Below, one piece after another: positions 20,990-33,249 of a stretch of 64,000 bases of DNA. Made by a program: the position numbers and the translations under genes. Numbering within the stretch: position 1 is the first letter of the stretch; each line of letters begins with the position of its first letter. The notes below the pieces were generated by a model. The model searched no databases, was not told the origin of the DNA, and saw nothing but the letters and a program-made list of their open reading frames with translations. Origin of the DNA: Hydractinia symbiolongicarpus (Eukaryota; Cnidaria; Hydrozoa; Anthoathecata; Hydractiniidae); contig NC_079882.1 of NCBI RefSeq assembly GCF_029227915.1, positions 28,696,001 through 28,760,000 of the forward strand. Reading direction: 5' to 3'.

Positions 20990-23900
20990 TAGTTTTTATA
21001 ACTTGGGTGAAGGGTCTCCTTAAGAGACAAGAGAGGAGTTGAACGTCCTCCACCATACCTTAGTTTAAAGGCGCGATTGTGGAAGTCCCATGAAATGCCA
21101 CATAGTGATGGTGTCACTTTAAGAAACACCCAGTCCGGTCTGTGAACGGTTGGCGCTAGGAAGGGCATCCAGCTGTAAAACAATGCCAAAACTCTTTATT
21201 AATGGCCGTAAGAATAGTTAATAAGACAAACTGCGTAAACGGGGCTGGACCTCTAAGGAGTGAAGGTGTCGCGCACGGTAGGACAGATGTCAGATGTGAG
21301 CATCGTCAGACCGTTACCCAGCTATCACATCACAAGGTAGATAACACTAGGTTGAGGATGGCTAGTGTAAATGTTGGTACTCTGAGAGGTAGAGCAGGTG
21401 AAGTAGTTGAAATGTTAGAACGTAGATCTGTTGATATGTGTTGTGTTCAGGAAGTTAGGTGGAGAGGAGCTTCAGTGAGATTTGTGGAAGGTAGGAGGGC
21501 AAGGTATAAGCTTTTTTGGATTGGTAATAGTGATGGATATAGAGGAGTTGGCATATTCGTTGCGGAGAAGTGGGTAGAAAAAGTAACAGATGTTATGCGT
21601 GTTAATAGTCGTATTATAGTGATAAAGTTTTTGATAGGTAATAGGATTGTCACTTTTCTGTCAGTTTATGCTCCACAGTGTGGACTCAGTGAGAAAGATA
21701 AAGATAAGTTTTATGATGAGTTAATAGCAGTCACATCAAAGTTTGGAGACACTGAACTTGTCATGGTGGGCGGCGACTTTAATGATCATGTTGGGAAGTC
21801 ATCTGAAGGTTATAGAGGTGTGCATGGAGGCTATGGATTTGGGAGCAGAAATAAGGAAGGGGAGAGATTGCTTGAGTTTGGAATGGCAACGGACATGGTG
21901 GTTTGCAACACATCATTCAGTAAGAGACAGAGTAGGCTGATAACATATGAGTCAGGTGGTTGTAAGACACAGATAGATTACTTTTTGGTTAGAAAGTCAG
22001 ACAAGAAAGTGGTGAAGGACGTGAAAGTTATATCGGGGGAAGAGTGTGTTTCCCAGCATAGGTTGCTGGTTTGTGATATTATCTTAAAGAGTGTCAAAGA
22101 AGCCAAGGGAAAGTACAGGCCCCGTCGAAAAGTCTGGAAGCTGAAGGAAGAGATTGTAGCAAGACAATTTAGTGCAAAAGTTCAGCAGTTAGCCTACAAT
22201 AGTCAATGTGATAGTGACAATGTTGAAATTACTTGGACTACTTTGAAGAATTGTCTTCTAGAAGCTTCTGATGATACCTGTGGGTGGACGAAAGGACCAG
22301 CTAGACATAGACAGACCTGGTGGTGGAATAATGAGGTTGACCAGTGTATAAAGGAAAAGAGGAAACTTTGGAAAGAGTGGAAGTCAGGTGGTAGTAAAAA
22401 TATTTACTTAGAAGCTAAGCGTCGCGCTCGTACAGCAGTGTATAAGGCAAAATCAGAAGCAGAGAGAAACAGATTTGCAGATGTGTTAAGAAGGGAAGAC
22501 CAGCGCAATGAGGTATTCAAGATAGCAAAGCAAATGAAAAAAACTAATCAAGATATTGTAGGTGAGAAGTGTATACGTAATGATGAAGGTGTTTTGGCTA
22601 GCACAGAGGAGGAGAAAAGGGTAGCTTGGAAGAATCATTATCAGAGGTTGCTTAACACTGAGTTTGATTGGGACGAGGATAATTTGTCTGATGATGATGT
22701 CGTAGAAGGGCCAGCTATGCAGATCAAGACAGAATGGGTAGTGGAGGCTATTAGGAAATTGAAGATTGGCAAGGCTGCAGGAGTATCAGGTATTGTTGCA
22801 GAGATGGTAAAAGCATCTGGATATATTGGAGTTGAGCTTATTACAAGTCTTGCTAACCAGATTATAAAGGATGGTGCTATTCCGAGTGAGTGGCAGTCGA
22901 GTGTAATAGTGAATTGTTTCAAGGGCAAGGGTGATGCATTAGAAAGGGGTAACTATAGAGGTTTGAAGTTGGTTGATCAAGTAATGAAAGTTATTGAAAG
23001 AGTGATTGATAAGTTACTTAGAGAAAGAATTGATATAGATAAGATGCAATTTGGTTTTGTTCCAGGGCGTGGCACTACAGATGCAATATTTTTACTCAGA
23101 CAGCTTCAGGAAAAGTATTTAGGAAAGAGAAAGAATCTCTATTTTGCCTTTGTAGATTTAGAGAAAACTTTTGATAGAGTGCCACGTAAAGTTATTTGGT
23201 GGGCTATGAGAAAATTAGGTGTGGATGAGTGGCTAGTTACGATGGTTCAGTCTATGTACAGCAATGCTAGAAGTCGTGTCAGGATTAACGATTCACTTAG
23301 TGATGAATTTAGTGTGAATGTTGGTGTACATCAGGGTTCTGTACTTAGTCCTTTGTTGTTTATTCTAGTCTTAGAAGCGCTGTCGATGGAGTTCAGAACA
23401 GGTTGTCCATGGGAGTTATTGTATGCAGATGATTTGGTTCTCATAGCAGAGTCGATGGAAGAATTAGTTGAAAAGTTTGAGAAGTGGAAGAAAGGACTAG
23501 AAAAGAAAGAGCTGAAGGTAAACACGGCAAAGTCTAAAGTCATGATAAGTAGCATTGCAGCCAAGTGTGACCTTGTAGTTGGAAAGTGGCCTTGTGGAGT
23601 TTGCAGGAAAGGGGTTGGTAGTAACTCAATTTTTTGTCAGACTTGCAAGCATTGGCTACATAAGAAGTGCAGTAGTATTAGTGGAAGGTTAAGAGCTGGC
23701 ATACAGTTTGTATGCAAGCGTTGCAAAGGTGAGATTATAGAGAATGAAGTATTTCCAGCTTTAATGATGTACAACAGTGGCTCGTTAGAGATAGTTAAGA
23801 ACTTCTGTTACTTAGGTGATATGTTGGGCAGTGAAGGGGGTGTTGGAAGAAGTGTTACTTGCAGGATAGGTTCTGCTTGGAAAAAGTTTAGAGAGTTACT

Positions 23901-24417
23901 TCCTTTATTGACTAGCAGAGTCCTGTCAATTGAGGTAAAAGGTAGGTTGTGTGAGGCCTGTGTAAGAAGTGTTATGTTGTACGGTAGTGAGACATGGGCA
24001 GTGAAGCAGGAAGATCTTGACCGTTTAGAAAGGAATGATATGAGAATGGTTAGGTGGATGTGTAGTGCCAGTCTGAGAGACAAAAAGAGTTCAGATGAGC
24101 TAAGAAGCAGGCTAAGTCTCCGTAGAATTAAAGATGTTATCCAGATAAGAAGATTGAATTGGCTGGGGCACTTGGAAAGAATGGAGGAGGATAATTGGGT
24201 AAGAAAGTGTAGAGACTTGATAGTTCCTGGGGCAAAGCCCAGAGGCAGACCCAGAAAGACTTGGCAGGAGGTTATAAGGACAGACTTGATAGAGAGGAAG
24301 TTGAGTTTAGATCTAACACAGTCTAGATCAGATTGGAAGAGGGTCATTAATATACCCCGTCCAACCCATGCTAGCATGGAAAACGGACGTTAAGCCGAGA
24401 ATGATGATGATGATGAA
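20990..24417 (+). mobile_element. full-length RTE-like non-LTR retrotransposon
   Basis: A 5' untranslated leader with the GGAAGGGCATCCAGCTGTAA-type sequence common in RTE-like elements (near 21155-21185) is followed by one uninterrupted 1063-codon frame. The 3' end comes 15 bases after the stop codon as a short (ATG)n tract (24399-24415), a typical RTE 3' tail in place of poly(A). The exact left edge and target duplication were not established. Uninterrupted coding suggests recent activity. Confidence 0.75.
21202..24393 (+). CDS. endonuclease-reverse transcriptase of the RTE-like element, with internal zinc finger
   Basis: Copies the element's RNA into DNA at a nick made by its own endonuclease. 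The N-terminal part holds an apurinic-type endonuclease (EEP): ASVNVGTLRG (about 54-63), VQEVRW (about 82-88), MVGGDFNDH (about 188-196), QIDYFLV and SQHRLL (about 283). The reverse transcriptase has FVDLEKTFDRVP (motif A, about 650), GVHQGSVLSPLLF (motif B, about 710) and YADD (about 741-744). A PHD/RING-like zinc finger (CGVCRKG, FCQTCKHWLHKKC, FVCKRCKG; about 797-838) lies between the RT palm and the C-terminal SETWAVKQ/RIRRLNWLGH-type region. Translation could begin at Met53, directly before the endonuclease. All catalytic motifs are present. Confidence 0.88.
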   Translation: MAVRIVNKTNCVNGAGPLRSEGVAHGRTDVRCEHRQTVTQLSHHKVDNTRLRMASVNVGTLRGRAGEVVEMLERRSVDMCCVQEVRWRGASVRFVEGRRARYKLFWIGNSDGYRGVGIFVAEKWVEKVTDVMRVNSRIIVIKFLIGNRIVTFLSVYAPQCGLSEKDKDKFYDELIAVTSKFGDTELVMVGGDFNDHVGKSSEGYRGVHGGYGFGSRNKEGERLLEFGMATDMVVCNTSFSKRQSRLITYESGGCKTQIDYFLVRKSDKKVVKDVKVISGEECVSQHRLLVCDIILKSVKEAKGKYRPRRKVWKLKEEIVARQFSAKVQQLAYNSQCDSDNVEITWTTLKNCLLEASDDTCGWTKGPARHRQTWWWNNEVDQCIKEKRKLWKEWKSGGSKNIYLEAKRRARTAVYKAKSEAERNRFADVLRREDQRNEVFKIAKQMKKTNQDIVGEKCIRNDEGVLASTEEEKRVAWKNHYQRLLNTEFDWDEDNLSDDDVVEGPAMQIKTEWVVEAIRKLKIGKAAGVSGIVAEMVKASGYIGVELITSLANQIIKDGAIPSEWQSSVIVNCFKGKGDALERGNYRGLKLVDQVMKVIERVIDKLLRERIDIDKMQFGFVPGRGTTDAIFLLRQLQEKYLGKRKNLYFAFVDLEKTFDRVPRKVIWWAMRKLGVDEWLVTMVQSMYSNARSRVRINDSLSDEFSVNVGVHQGSVLSPLLFILVLEALSMEFRTGCPWELLYADDLVLIAESMEELVEKFEKWKKGLEKKELKVNTAKSKVMISSIAAKCDLVVGKWPCGVCRKGVGSNSIFCQTCKHWLHKKCSSISGRLRAGIQFVCKRCKGEIIENEVFPALMMYNSGSLEIVKNFCYLGDMLGSEGGVGRSVTCRIGSAWKKFRELLPLLTSRVLSIEVKGRLCEACVRSVMLYGSETWAVKQEDLDRLERNDMRMVRWMCSASLRDKKSSDELRSRLSLRRIKDVIQIRRLNWLGHLERMEEDNWVRKCRDLIVPGAKPRGRPRKTWQEVIRTDLIERKLSLDLTQSRSDWKRVINIPRPTHASMENGR

Positions 24418-26287
24418 CTTCTGATGTAATATGGATATATATTTTGTCTGCCAAGCTAGATTTAATTTACAAGGGACTTGCATACCTTTTTATCGCCAAG
24501 ATTGGACCTTTTCTCGGTAACTGTTGCCCCACTTGTTGAAAAAATCGTTATACACTGAATTTGAATTAACGGGTTTAACTCAAACATTCATTAAGTGGAA
24601 CTAATTTCCGTACTGTACCGTAAATATCGCTCTGAGTGCAGCATTTGGAGATCCTAGTGACATAGTTTGTGAGCGAAATATACCAAGTTTCTTCTTAACC
24701 ATAGATGAAGATGCGTGTACCCAAAGGGTAATTTAATATCCCATTAAAAAAATTGGATTTTGGCATAGAGAATTTCAATATCCTCATCTAAAAATCTCGT
24801 TTAAAATAAAATTTCAAAATTTTGAATTCTATCACATAAACAGAATTTATTTCATAGAAAATTCAATAACAAATTAGAATTGTGCAGCGGAATTTTTTCC
24901 TTTGTGGTACATCCGAAGTGGCCGCGTCTCGTCTAGTAATAAAGAATTTTATTTTTTTTCGTTTAAACTGAAAAACTGGAAAAATAATTTTTTATCCTGG
25001 AAATATCGTCTAAGAAGAAGCCAATTTCAAAATTAACAAATTTAGAAAATTTGACACATGCCAAAATATTAAGCTGCAATAGAACTATGAAATATTAATA
25101 AGAGGGAGTTTTTCCCAAGAATGTTATTAGAATTTTGAATTGTGCAGAAAAAAGCGACCTAACTTTATCATTTTTTTATAAATTGATTAGTTAGTTTTAT
25201 TTTTGATTATTGCTATCAAGTTGAAGCAGAATTTAAGAAAGGCTATTTCTGCGAGAATTGTTTTGTTACATGAATTAGTTCTTTACGCGTGGAAAAATCA
25301 ACGGATTTCACCCTTTGTGCATATTTACCATATTTCGTGCATACTGCAACACCACTTAGTTTTGACAAAGACAAAATCCAACTTTTTTTGCAGAGAATAA
25401 ACCGTGGAAAAATTCACAGTATTTCCCATGACACTATTCCGTTGCATATTTTACGGGTATCACTATTTCGTGCATTCTTAGCACAGAGCAGCGATTCGAC
25501 TACCCTTTTGAATAGAAGGAAAACAGGTATTATTGTCTCAAAAACCTTTCGTTCTGTACAAAATATAAAAAATGATTTGACACGTTCCAACCAACAATTT
25601 AAGTTAGACTCTGTGGTTTTCTAGATGCTATAATACAAGTATGAAGTTGTGGGTTAAAATAAATTAAAATGTTTTATAACCGAACAAATCCTTGTAGCTT
25701 TAAAAACATGTTTGCCTTAATTTCAAAACAAGTTAAGGTTGCAAACAATTTTATTTAGATTAATCTTGTTTCTTTCGAAAAATATCAGACCATCCATTCG
25801 ACGATATGAAAGTCATTGGCCTTCTGGTCACATCTATTGTCTGAAAAATACCGCGTTATTTTAATCGTAATAAAAATAAGTTGGGGTTGATTTGGTAATT
25901 CACAAGCCATGAGAACATGAAATTAATTAGTTCCAGATAGGCTTTTGTAAAAAAAAAAATCCTACAGAAAAAAAAAATCAATTTTGCAAATATGTTTCAA
26001 AAAAAAAAAAAAAAAACAATTGCCGAAATTATCACAGTGTTTAAATACAAACATTATTTACGTACGTTTAGTTGTCAATGGACAGCCAGTTTTTTGTTCT
26101 ACTGGTCTCACAGTCAAGACACTGAAGAAAGTATTGAGTTAACACAAGGAAGAGTTATGTTTATAGAGTTGTTGCTGGCACCAACTTTGGTATTGTTATT
26201 GGTGATACTAGGATGAAAGCATAAATTCATTGGCTGTAGAATTTAGTGGTCGTGTTTTCACGTTCCTGGCGTTTGTGGCATTACTGG
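24418..26287. other. intergenic DNA, no recognised gene
   Basis: AT-rich. The first 200 bases continue the Tigger-type repeat seen left of the RTE-like element. A 19-base A run lies at about 26000-26018. Open frames of 65-111 codons show no family signature. Confidence 0.45.
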
Positions 26288-27388
26288 TAAGCTTTTGACT
26301 GTATAAATCACGATTTACTTATTGCTAAATTGCACGCTTATGGGTTTGACAAGGATGCTTTGAGATTAATACATAGCTATTTAACTGGCCGGAAACAAAG
26401 AGTTAAAATAAACAACTCATTTAGTACGTCACTGGACATCTTATTTGGTGTGCCACAAGGGTCTATTTTAGGCCCACTACTCTTCAACGTTTTCCTGATA
26501 GATTTATTTCTGATAACGATTGAAACTGATATAGCTAGCTACGCAGATGACAACACCCCATATACGTATGGGTCTGATAAAAATCAAGTTGTAGAAGACC
26601 TTGAAAAAACAGCAAAAAGAATGTTTATATGGTTTGCTGAAAACGGTATGAAAGCCAATGAAGCAAAGAGCCATCTTCTTTCTAGCTTACCACTTAATAC
26701 AAAAGCTGTCGTTGGAGACACGTACATTGAAAACAGTGACCAACAGAAACTGTTAGGGATAAAAATTGATCGGAAATTAAAATTTGATTTGCATGTAGCG
26801 GACTTATGTCAAAAAACCAGCCAAAAACTACATGCGTTAGCGCGTGTTGCACCTTACATGGATACTCAAAAAAGAAGAGTTATTATAAAGGCTTTTGTTA
26901 CCTCTCAATTCAGTTACTGTCCTTTGATATGGATGTTCCACAATAGAACACTGAATAACAGAATTAATAATCTGCATGTAAGAGCACTTCGAATAATCTA
27001 TTGTGACCATACATCAACATTTAAGGAACTGTTACATAGAGATAAATCAAGAACGATACACGAAAAAAATCTTGAAACACTAGCTATAGAAATATATAAA
27101 GCTAAAAACAAACTCTCACCTGATATAATAAGTGATATTTTTCTGTTCCGTAGTAGCACTTATAATTTGAGAAATGAAAGAGAACTTTGCTATCGCACGG
27201 CAAAAACGTCTACTTATGGCACTGAAACTATCTCAAATTTCGCGCCAAAATTGTGGCAGATGATACCATCAAATATAAAAACATCTGCAACGTTGAAAGA
27301 GTTTAAGTCAAAAATTAAGAAATGGAATCCAGAAAGTTGCTCTTGTAGGTTGTGCAAACCGTATATTAATGGATTAGGTTTTATTTGA
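26288..27388 (+). pseudogene. C-terminal two thirds of a CR1/L2-like reverse transcriptase
   Basis: The frame starts within motif A (AFDCINHDLLIAKLHAYGFD, read upstream of any start codon) and continues through VPQGSILGPLLFNVF (motif B), SYADDNTPY (YADD, motif C), KLLGIKIDRKL (thumb) and the typical CR1/Jockey C-terminal part (SYCPLIWMFHNRTLNNRIN, YNLRN, FAPKLWQMIP). The reading frame itself is clean for 360 codons, but the endonuclease and the start of the RT are gone, so it cannot move by itself. Confidence 0.85.
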
Positions 27389-27520
27389 CAGGCAGACTTT
27401 TATTTAGTATTTATAGCATTTTGCGGTTTGTTTTTGTTGTTTTTTTTTTTCCCGAATTTTCTGGCATACCACTTCCTTGTAATATATAGGATCTCGAAAA
27501 TAAAAGCTATAGTCTAACCA
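26288..27520 (+). mobile_element. 5'-truncated CR1/L2-like non-LTR retrotransposon
   Basis: Coding similarity begins abruptly at about 26288 in the middle of the reverse transcriptase palm, the usual result of incomplete reverse transcription. The frame is followed by about 130 bases of 3' sequence with an AATAAA-like signal (about 27499) near the apparent end. A target duplication was not found. Confidence 0.65.
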
Positions 27521-28500
27521 TCCTTTATTTCAGGATGATGGTATGCAAAGCAAAGAAGTCAAATTAACTAAATTAATTGCCTTCTTCATTGACTTTAATT
27601 AGCGACTTTTCCCGAGAAGCTAGAATTTTTTTTTTTTTTTACACGTCAATGTAAAAGAAATTGTTAATAATAGTAATAATGGTAAATTAGAGTTTGAAAT
27701 TGCTAACTTTAAAATAGCCACTCCATTTCATTCTTGCCTATTGTAAAATTGTTTTTTATGATTTGTGTATAAAAACACAGGGATTAACCTTTTAATTTTT
27801 TAGTCAAATGCAATGAAGCAATGTTAAATTGCATGCGCACAAAATAATTCTTTAACATCTCTATTAATATTTTTTGTTTTTGGTAATCTACTTATGTAGA
27901 TAGTATAGTGCCTTTTCCCAACGCTTCTTTGCCAGTTCAATTTTCTTTTAATGGAAAGGAGGGCCTCGTTTTATACCTACATTTTTGTAAACGTGACAAT
28001 GTATAAATTTTTTTTAGGACTTTTAATCTTTGTTTTAGCACGAAGAGATGTAGGAATTCAATTACATCATAGTGAAATAATACCATCGGTTAATCCACAG
28101 AAAATGATGGTCATCAGCTACACGATGTTGATGAAATTGACATGTCCCATGTGAAAACGTAACTCAGAATAACGGAAGTTTCATAGTCAATAGTGAAAAC
28201 GATGACAGAGAGTGGACTTCCTGCATTTTCGTTTTAAAAATCCTTAATGTGAGAAGTATATGGTTTTTTTTGAGGGAATGAAAGTGGTGGTGTAGGGTGA
28301 AGGGCTGGGCGGCCTATTGTTGGGATAATGTTCAAATAAAACTTGGACCATGAACCATTATAACGTATATCTTATACGTAATTGCTGTTTTTTTTACTAA
28401 ACTAGTAAAAAGGGAGACGAAAGACATAGTACTACTATTAATTCCAAGCAGAATTACCTTGATGCATGACACATTTTACGATATCACAATAGGTCGAATA
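27521..28500. other. intergenic DNA, no recognised gene
   Basis: AT-rich stretch with short homopolymer runs; no coding region, RNA gene or repeat recognised. Confidence 0.45.
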
Positions 28501-28504
28501 TGAT

Positions 28505-29535
28505 AGTAAAGGATACCTTAAAGTAGACAGATTAAGTGTCCACAATGTTAATCCGATTTATTTTGTATACTTTTAGAATCGCAGTTGATGTTTGTTGAAA
28601 AATAAGGCATTGAAAAACACTGCCAATATAAATTATTTGAATGAATCCAACTATAATTAGTGACATTTTTAGAGACACCCAGAATTATGAAATAGGGAAA
28701 AGAAACTGGCAGTGATGTACTTTTAACGGTTAATTGACGGTTAAATTAGTCCTTAACAAGACGTATGATATACGCAAACAACCTCGCCAAAAAAGTGTAT
28801 AAAAAGCTGAAGTTAGACACGACATATTTTGCTATTCGGATAGGCAATAATATTGATAAAAAATTTCTCGCGAGATAGTAAAAAGAAAAAAAAAGTAAAA
28901 ATAGTTACCAAGATGAGATTCGAACACACGACTACTCCCGTGTCGGTGCTCAGAGAGGCAAAAATTTCCATTCTTCTAGGACACATTTGCGTTTTAATAC
29001 AAGCTCACGAGCTTGTAATAATTAAATCCAAAACAAAGAAATCAATTTTCACCCTTGTTGGATATTTTACAAGAGCTTTCCTAGAAATAAAAACTTTGAA
29101 TGCCCGGAAAAAATGACTAAAATCTTTTGCATGTCACCAAGTATCGAAGATAAGATGTCGGCAATTTATGTGAAGTACTGCGAATTTCAAATTTTGCGGC
29201 TGGAGATGCTAAAAATTAAGTTTCATGCAAAATATCTTTTAAAACACAATTTTTTCAACACTTTCGTTAGATCGCTTTATTGAGTTTACTACGGTTCCAC
29301 TTAGTCGTTTGTTCAAATTGGAGTTTTCCTATGAAGAAGCTAATAATGACCTTTTTGTCGATGTTAAAAGTTTTTCGGCTTAGTAATATTAAAACGGACT
29401 TACTGCACGTACGTTTATTGAACAATAGGTTTAATTTGCTAACAGAGGATACCTAAAAGTAAACAGATTAAATGTCCACAATGTTAATCCTATATTTTTT
29501 TCATCCTGGAGATTGTCACACATGCTGTTTACTCA
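28505..29535. repeat. pair of direct repeats about 940 bp apart
   Basis: GATACCTTAAAGTAGACAGA and the following AATGTTAATCC (28511-28565) recur as GGATACCTAAAAGTAAACAG with the same continuation at 29446-29495; weaker similarity extends about 40 bp further. This may be a local tandem duplication or the ends of an uncharacterised element containing the DNA between them. Confidence 0.5.
28915..28975 (-). tRNA. degenerate tRNA-like sequence (tRNA relic or SINE head)
   Basis: On the minus strand GTGTGTTCGAATCTCATC looks like a T-arm (TTCGAAT loop), preceded by GACACGGGAGTAGTCG. The flanking acceptor stem cannot be paired, so this is not a functional tRNA gene as read. Confidence 0.2.
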
Positions 29536-29817
29536 AAGATAAGGTATTACACAACGACCTGTTAAAAGTAATATAGCAAGCCATGAAAAGAGAAAAAATG
29601 CATAACATTTTCTACCGCTTATTTTTTTCATTTTGTTTGTTATATCTGCTTAAATGTAATTAATTAATGTTTAACAACTATTTTTTAACCCGCGGGAGAA
29701 TTTAGGGTCCACCTGTATATCTTCCGCATCAGTGTCACCAGATAATGAAATTTATAAAATTACTCCGCGCGCAATTACAAAGCTATTCTGAACAGAGTAC
29801 GGCTATTATTATACGGA

Positions 29818-30389
29818 CTAGTCGATAAAAGCCCGTGGAAAAATCCACTTAGGCAGGATAACCGTAAAAAAGAACCATCATTTAAATTTTGATGACGTCA
29901 GCAAGGACCAGCAAGAGACAAAATATTTTTTTTAGAATATTTTATACCTGTTGCCTTCATCGTATACACCTTGAAACTCTGATCAAGAAATATATAGGAT
30001 CATGTACTTTTAACAAATGGTTGCTGAGATATTAGAGTTTAAAGGTTTTTTGATGACGTCCATTCCTAAACGGATTTGGGGACCGAGGTTTGGGAAAATT
30101 ACCCAAATTGGTCGGTCCTAGGTGGTCCCTAGTTACCCAAGAGGTGAAGAATCGTTGACGTCACCACCTCGTTTCCAAGTTATTTGGCCTCAAAGTTTTA
30201 AATACACTGTAATAGCTTCATTAATTTAATATACTTTTTTTTGACGTTAATGTTATTTTAACGTTAAAGTAAATTACAGAACAATTTTATGGGCGATGTT
30301 TAACAGACTTTATCAAAGAAAATGATGAAGAGTATAATCCTCTTTGCAAAAGTCACCGACAGACAGAACTGTCGTATTATTATATAAGA
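29818..30389 (-). mobile_element. Helitron-like non-autonomous element, 572 bp
   Basis: On the minus strand it starts TCTTATATAATAATACGACA (5' end at 30389), continues with a CTGTCTGTCGGTGACTTTTGC leader, and ends with a hairpin (GTGGA-TTTT-TCCAC), then GGGCTTTTATCGACTAG at 29818. It shares its body with the copies at 54.5, 58.3, 61.7 and 62.3 kb, including several TGACGTCA palindromes. Beyond its CTAG end lies another 5'-like TCCGTATAATAATAG sequence, so it is the remnant of a head-to-tail pair. It has no coding capacity. Confidence 0.7.
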
Positions 30390-33190
30390 TTAGTGGTTGT
30401 TCGTTGAAAGTCCATAAAAATATATCACATTTGTTATTTATCTTGTTAATTTTGTGCTTGGTACGACCCGTATTTGGCTGACAAACAAAATACGACTACT
30501 ATTATAGAAACCAGTCGTGATCCCGTCTAAAAAATATACAAAAGTTATACATTATTTCGTGTGCCCATAGCACGACTGTTACTTTGCGCATGCACAAACA
30601 GAGAGAATAGAAGTATTATAAGGGCAATACCAGTGAATGAAAAAGTATCGCTTTTACTATATGGTTTTTCCGTAACAGGTCTTTTTCTTACCTACAAATA
30701 GAATACAATTATTATAATACTTGATGAAGATCTCTTAAATTAGCGAATTAAGCAGGCTTGAATAAGGGGTTATCTTGTTGCTTTTAGGATCATAACTTAT
30801 GCGAAACAATCAAAAGTCAAAATCTTTAAGCGTGAATATCTTGAGAATGAAATGTTTGAGCTCAATAGCATCAGTTCAATTTCATTAATGACCTCTGATT
30901 CCTTTTTATTATCAGGCGACGAGAGGCTAAAAACGTAAAAAGCACAACACGAAGACCAGGAAACAATCGGTAAGGTTAAGGTGAATTTAACGGCACTTTA
31001 TTTTTTTTTATTGTTCATCTCTTCTTGATAATTATCAATCGTCACAGCAAAGTAGACGAACCTTGCAACTGTACAACTGAGCTACAACTGTAACCTCAGC
31101 TAGCTTTCTTCGCCAGACTGTTCAAGTTATCATACTTGCTCGACTTTACAAGTTATTCCAGTAAAGTTAATTAATGTTGCTGTTAAGAAAATTTCTGCTG
31201 TAGGTCGCAATTTTTTTTATATAGACGAAAAGGCTTCTGAATTATAGTGGGAGATATGCTTTGTATCGTTTTCTAACGAGTATCTCTTTTAACAAATACA
31301 ATGGGCTTAATAAAACATCCTTATTCTTCAGTATTTAAGATAGATCAAATGTGCTATAAAACTACTTTAAATCTAATAGATCTTATATTCGTTTTTAGAT
31401 GATTTCACCCACACGAGAGATTATTTAGAGCCTTATATTTCTTGATAGAAAGAAACTAAAAATTTACGTAGGAATTTTATTTAGAAAGATTAAACAAAAA
31501 ATATGTTCTTTGGTTTTCATGATGCTTAAAAATTCCATCAAAAAACTGAAGGTTTCAGTTTCATATACTTTGAATATTTAACTAGTATAGAAAGCTTTCT
31601 TCCCTTTTTCGTGCACTTTTTTTTGGGCTTTCCAAAAATAAAACAAGGAGGATCAAGTATAAAAGTTTGATAATGCCTTTCTTTATTTCCATTCTTTTAT
31701 CATCACATGGCGTAGGTTTTTTAATGAGACCTTTTCTACCAAGTAGTGGGAGGTTAATTAAGTTGTTTGAAAGGCTTTGCGTGGTTTTCTTTCGCCAATA
31801 ATAAATTTTATTATTACTTCCGAAAATTATTTCTTGTCAATAAGATTTATTTTGTTATTTTATTCGATTCCAATATAAATAGATATGCCCCTTCTACTTG
31901 GCTTAGGTACTTTGTGAACTACACAGTATAACGAGAAGAAAACAAAAGGCTGGGATAAAAAGGTACAATTTTAACGATCTTTTTTCTTTGTAATTTATGT
32001 AAAAATTAAAAGTTCCTTCTTAAAGACCGAAATAACAAAGTGATAGGTGGAACATCTTTTTCTGCGTTTGTGTTTTTTCGAAAAAGATGAACGTGTTTCA
32101 ATTTCGTCAACTATAACCGGTGGGAGAAATGTTGGAACAATAAATTTTATATAACGTTCTTACAAGTGGTAACTACGGTTATATCCACATTAGATTTGCA
32201 AAGGTTAAATTTGTCAAAGTTCACTTCCCATGTGCAGAGTGGACTTATAATCTTAAGAAATCTAGTAAAATCTAAATCTTTAGCTGTAATAGTTATTGGT
32301 GACGCTGGCTTAAAACTTTTTCCTGATAAGCCGTCACTTCATGGGTGTATTATTACGTAATTCCGGTATGTTTAAAAGTGCGAGTAGCGCATTTTAAATT
32401 CTGCGTAAATGCAGCAGTTGCATACTCGCAGCCATTTGACTCCAGAATATTTGTAAGTTGATGTTTTCTGCCAATTTTTTAAAAATGCCATTGCGTCAAA
32501 CTTTTTGTTACTAATTTCACCTGTACGTCTTTTTGTATAGTATTTTAATTATGAAAGAGTTTTAAAAGTGAACTATGTGTAAAAATTGACAATAATAAAT
32601 AGCAAAGTGAAAATAGATGACAAAATGGGGATTTATAGGGTAGGAGAATCTTCAGTGTTTTAAAATTGGTTAAAAAGTACTTTATGAGCACTGGTCGTTA
32701 TGTCTGAAGCTATTTTTGTTCGTTTTTTATTACTCGCTTGCTCTCTTCGATTATACATGATGTTACCTTGTCTCTTGAACATCTACTTACCTATATCGGC
32801 ATCCATTGCGAAAAAGATTTTTTTTATGAAAAATCTAGTTAGAACTGGTCTAGTAGCGGTAGAAAGAGACCACTTTTTCTCTCATATAACCAAATAAGTC
32901 GTCTAGATTATATAATTATTTATACAACTAATTAAATGTGAATAACGCAATTCATATATATGATCAACTTAGAGCGTTTTAGTGATGCAAAAAAAAAAAA
33001 ATCCTCATTGTTGTTGGATTGGATTACTTAATTAACAACTGGCGTGCTCTGTTAAAATAGGTTCTTTTAAAATCAGCTTAAATAAAAACATTCGCCTAAA
33101 TTAAAATTAAGGAAATCTTTGTGTTAAGAAACGAACAAGTATTGCTACACTTCTACTATATATTTTTATTTCTAAAAGTATATTTCCTAC
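30390..33190. other. intergenic DNA with a segment repeated near the insulin-like genes
   Basis: No gene recognised. The segment about 31760-31970 resembles 47520-47705 (a TTAAGTTGTTTGAAAGGCTT-like core and, further on, CTTAGGTACT...ACCACACA...AACAAGAAAA, each followed by a possible donor AAG|GTA). The first may mark the 5' end of an unrecognised or lost relative. A second weak repeat pair is 32205-32260 with 35290-35345 (TTGTCAAAGTTCACTT, CAGAGTGGACTTA). Confidence 0.35.
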
Positions 33191-33249
33191 ATTTCCTTTA
33201 TCCGCATGTCTTAATTTACTTTACTTTACTGTTCCCACTTTACCTTTAA

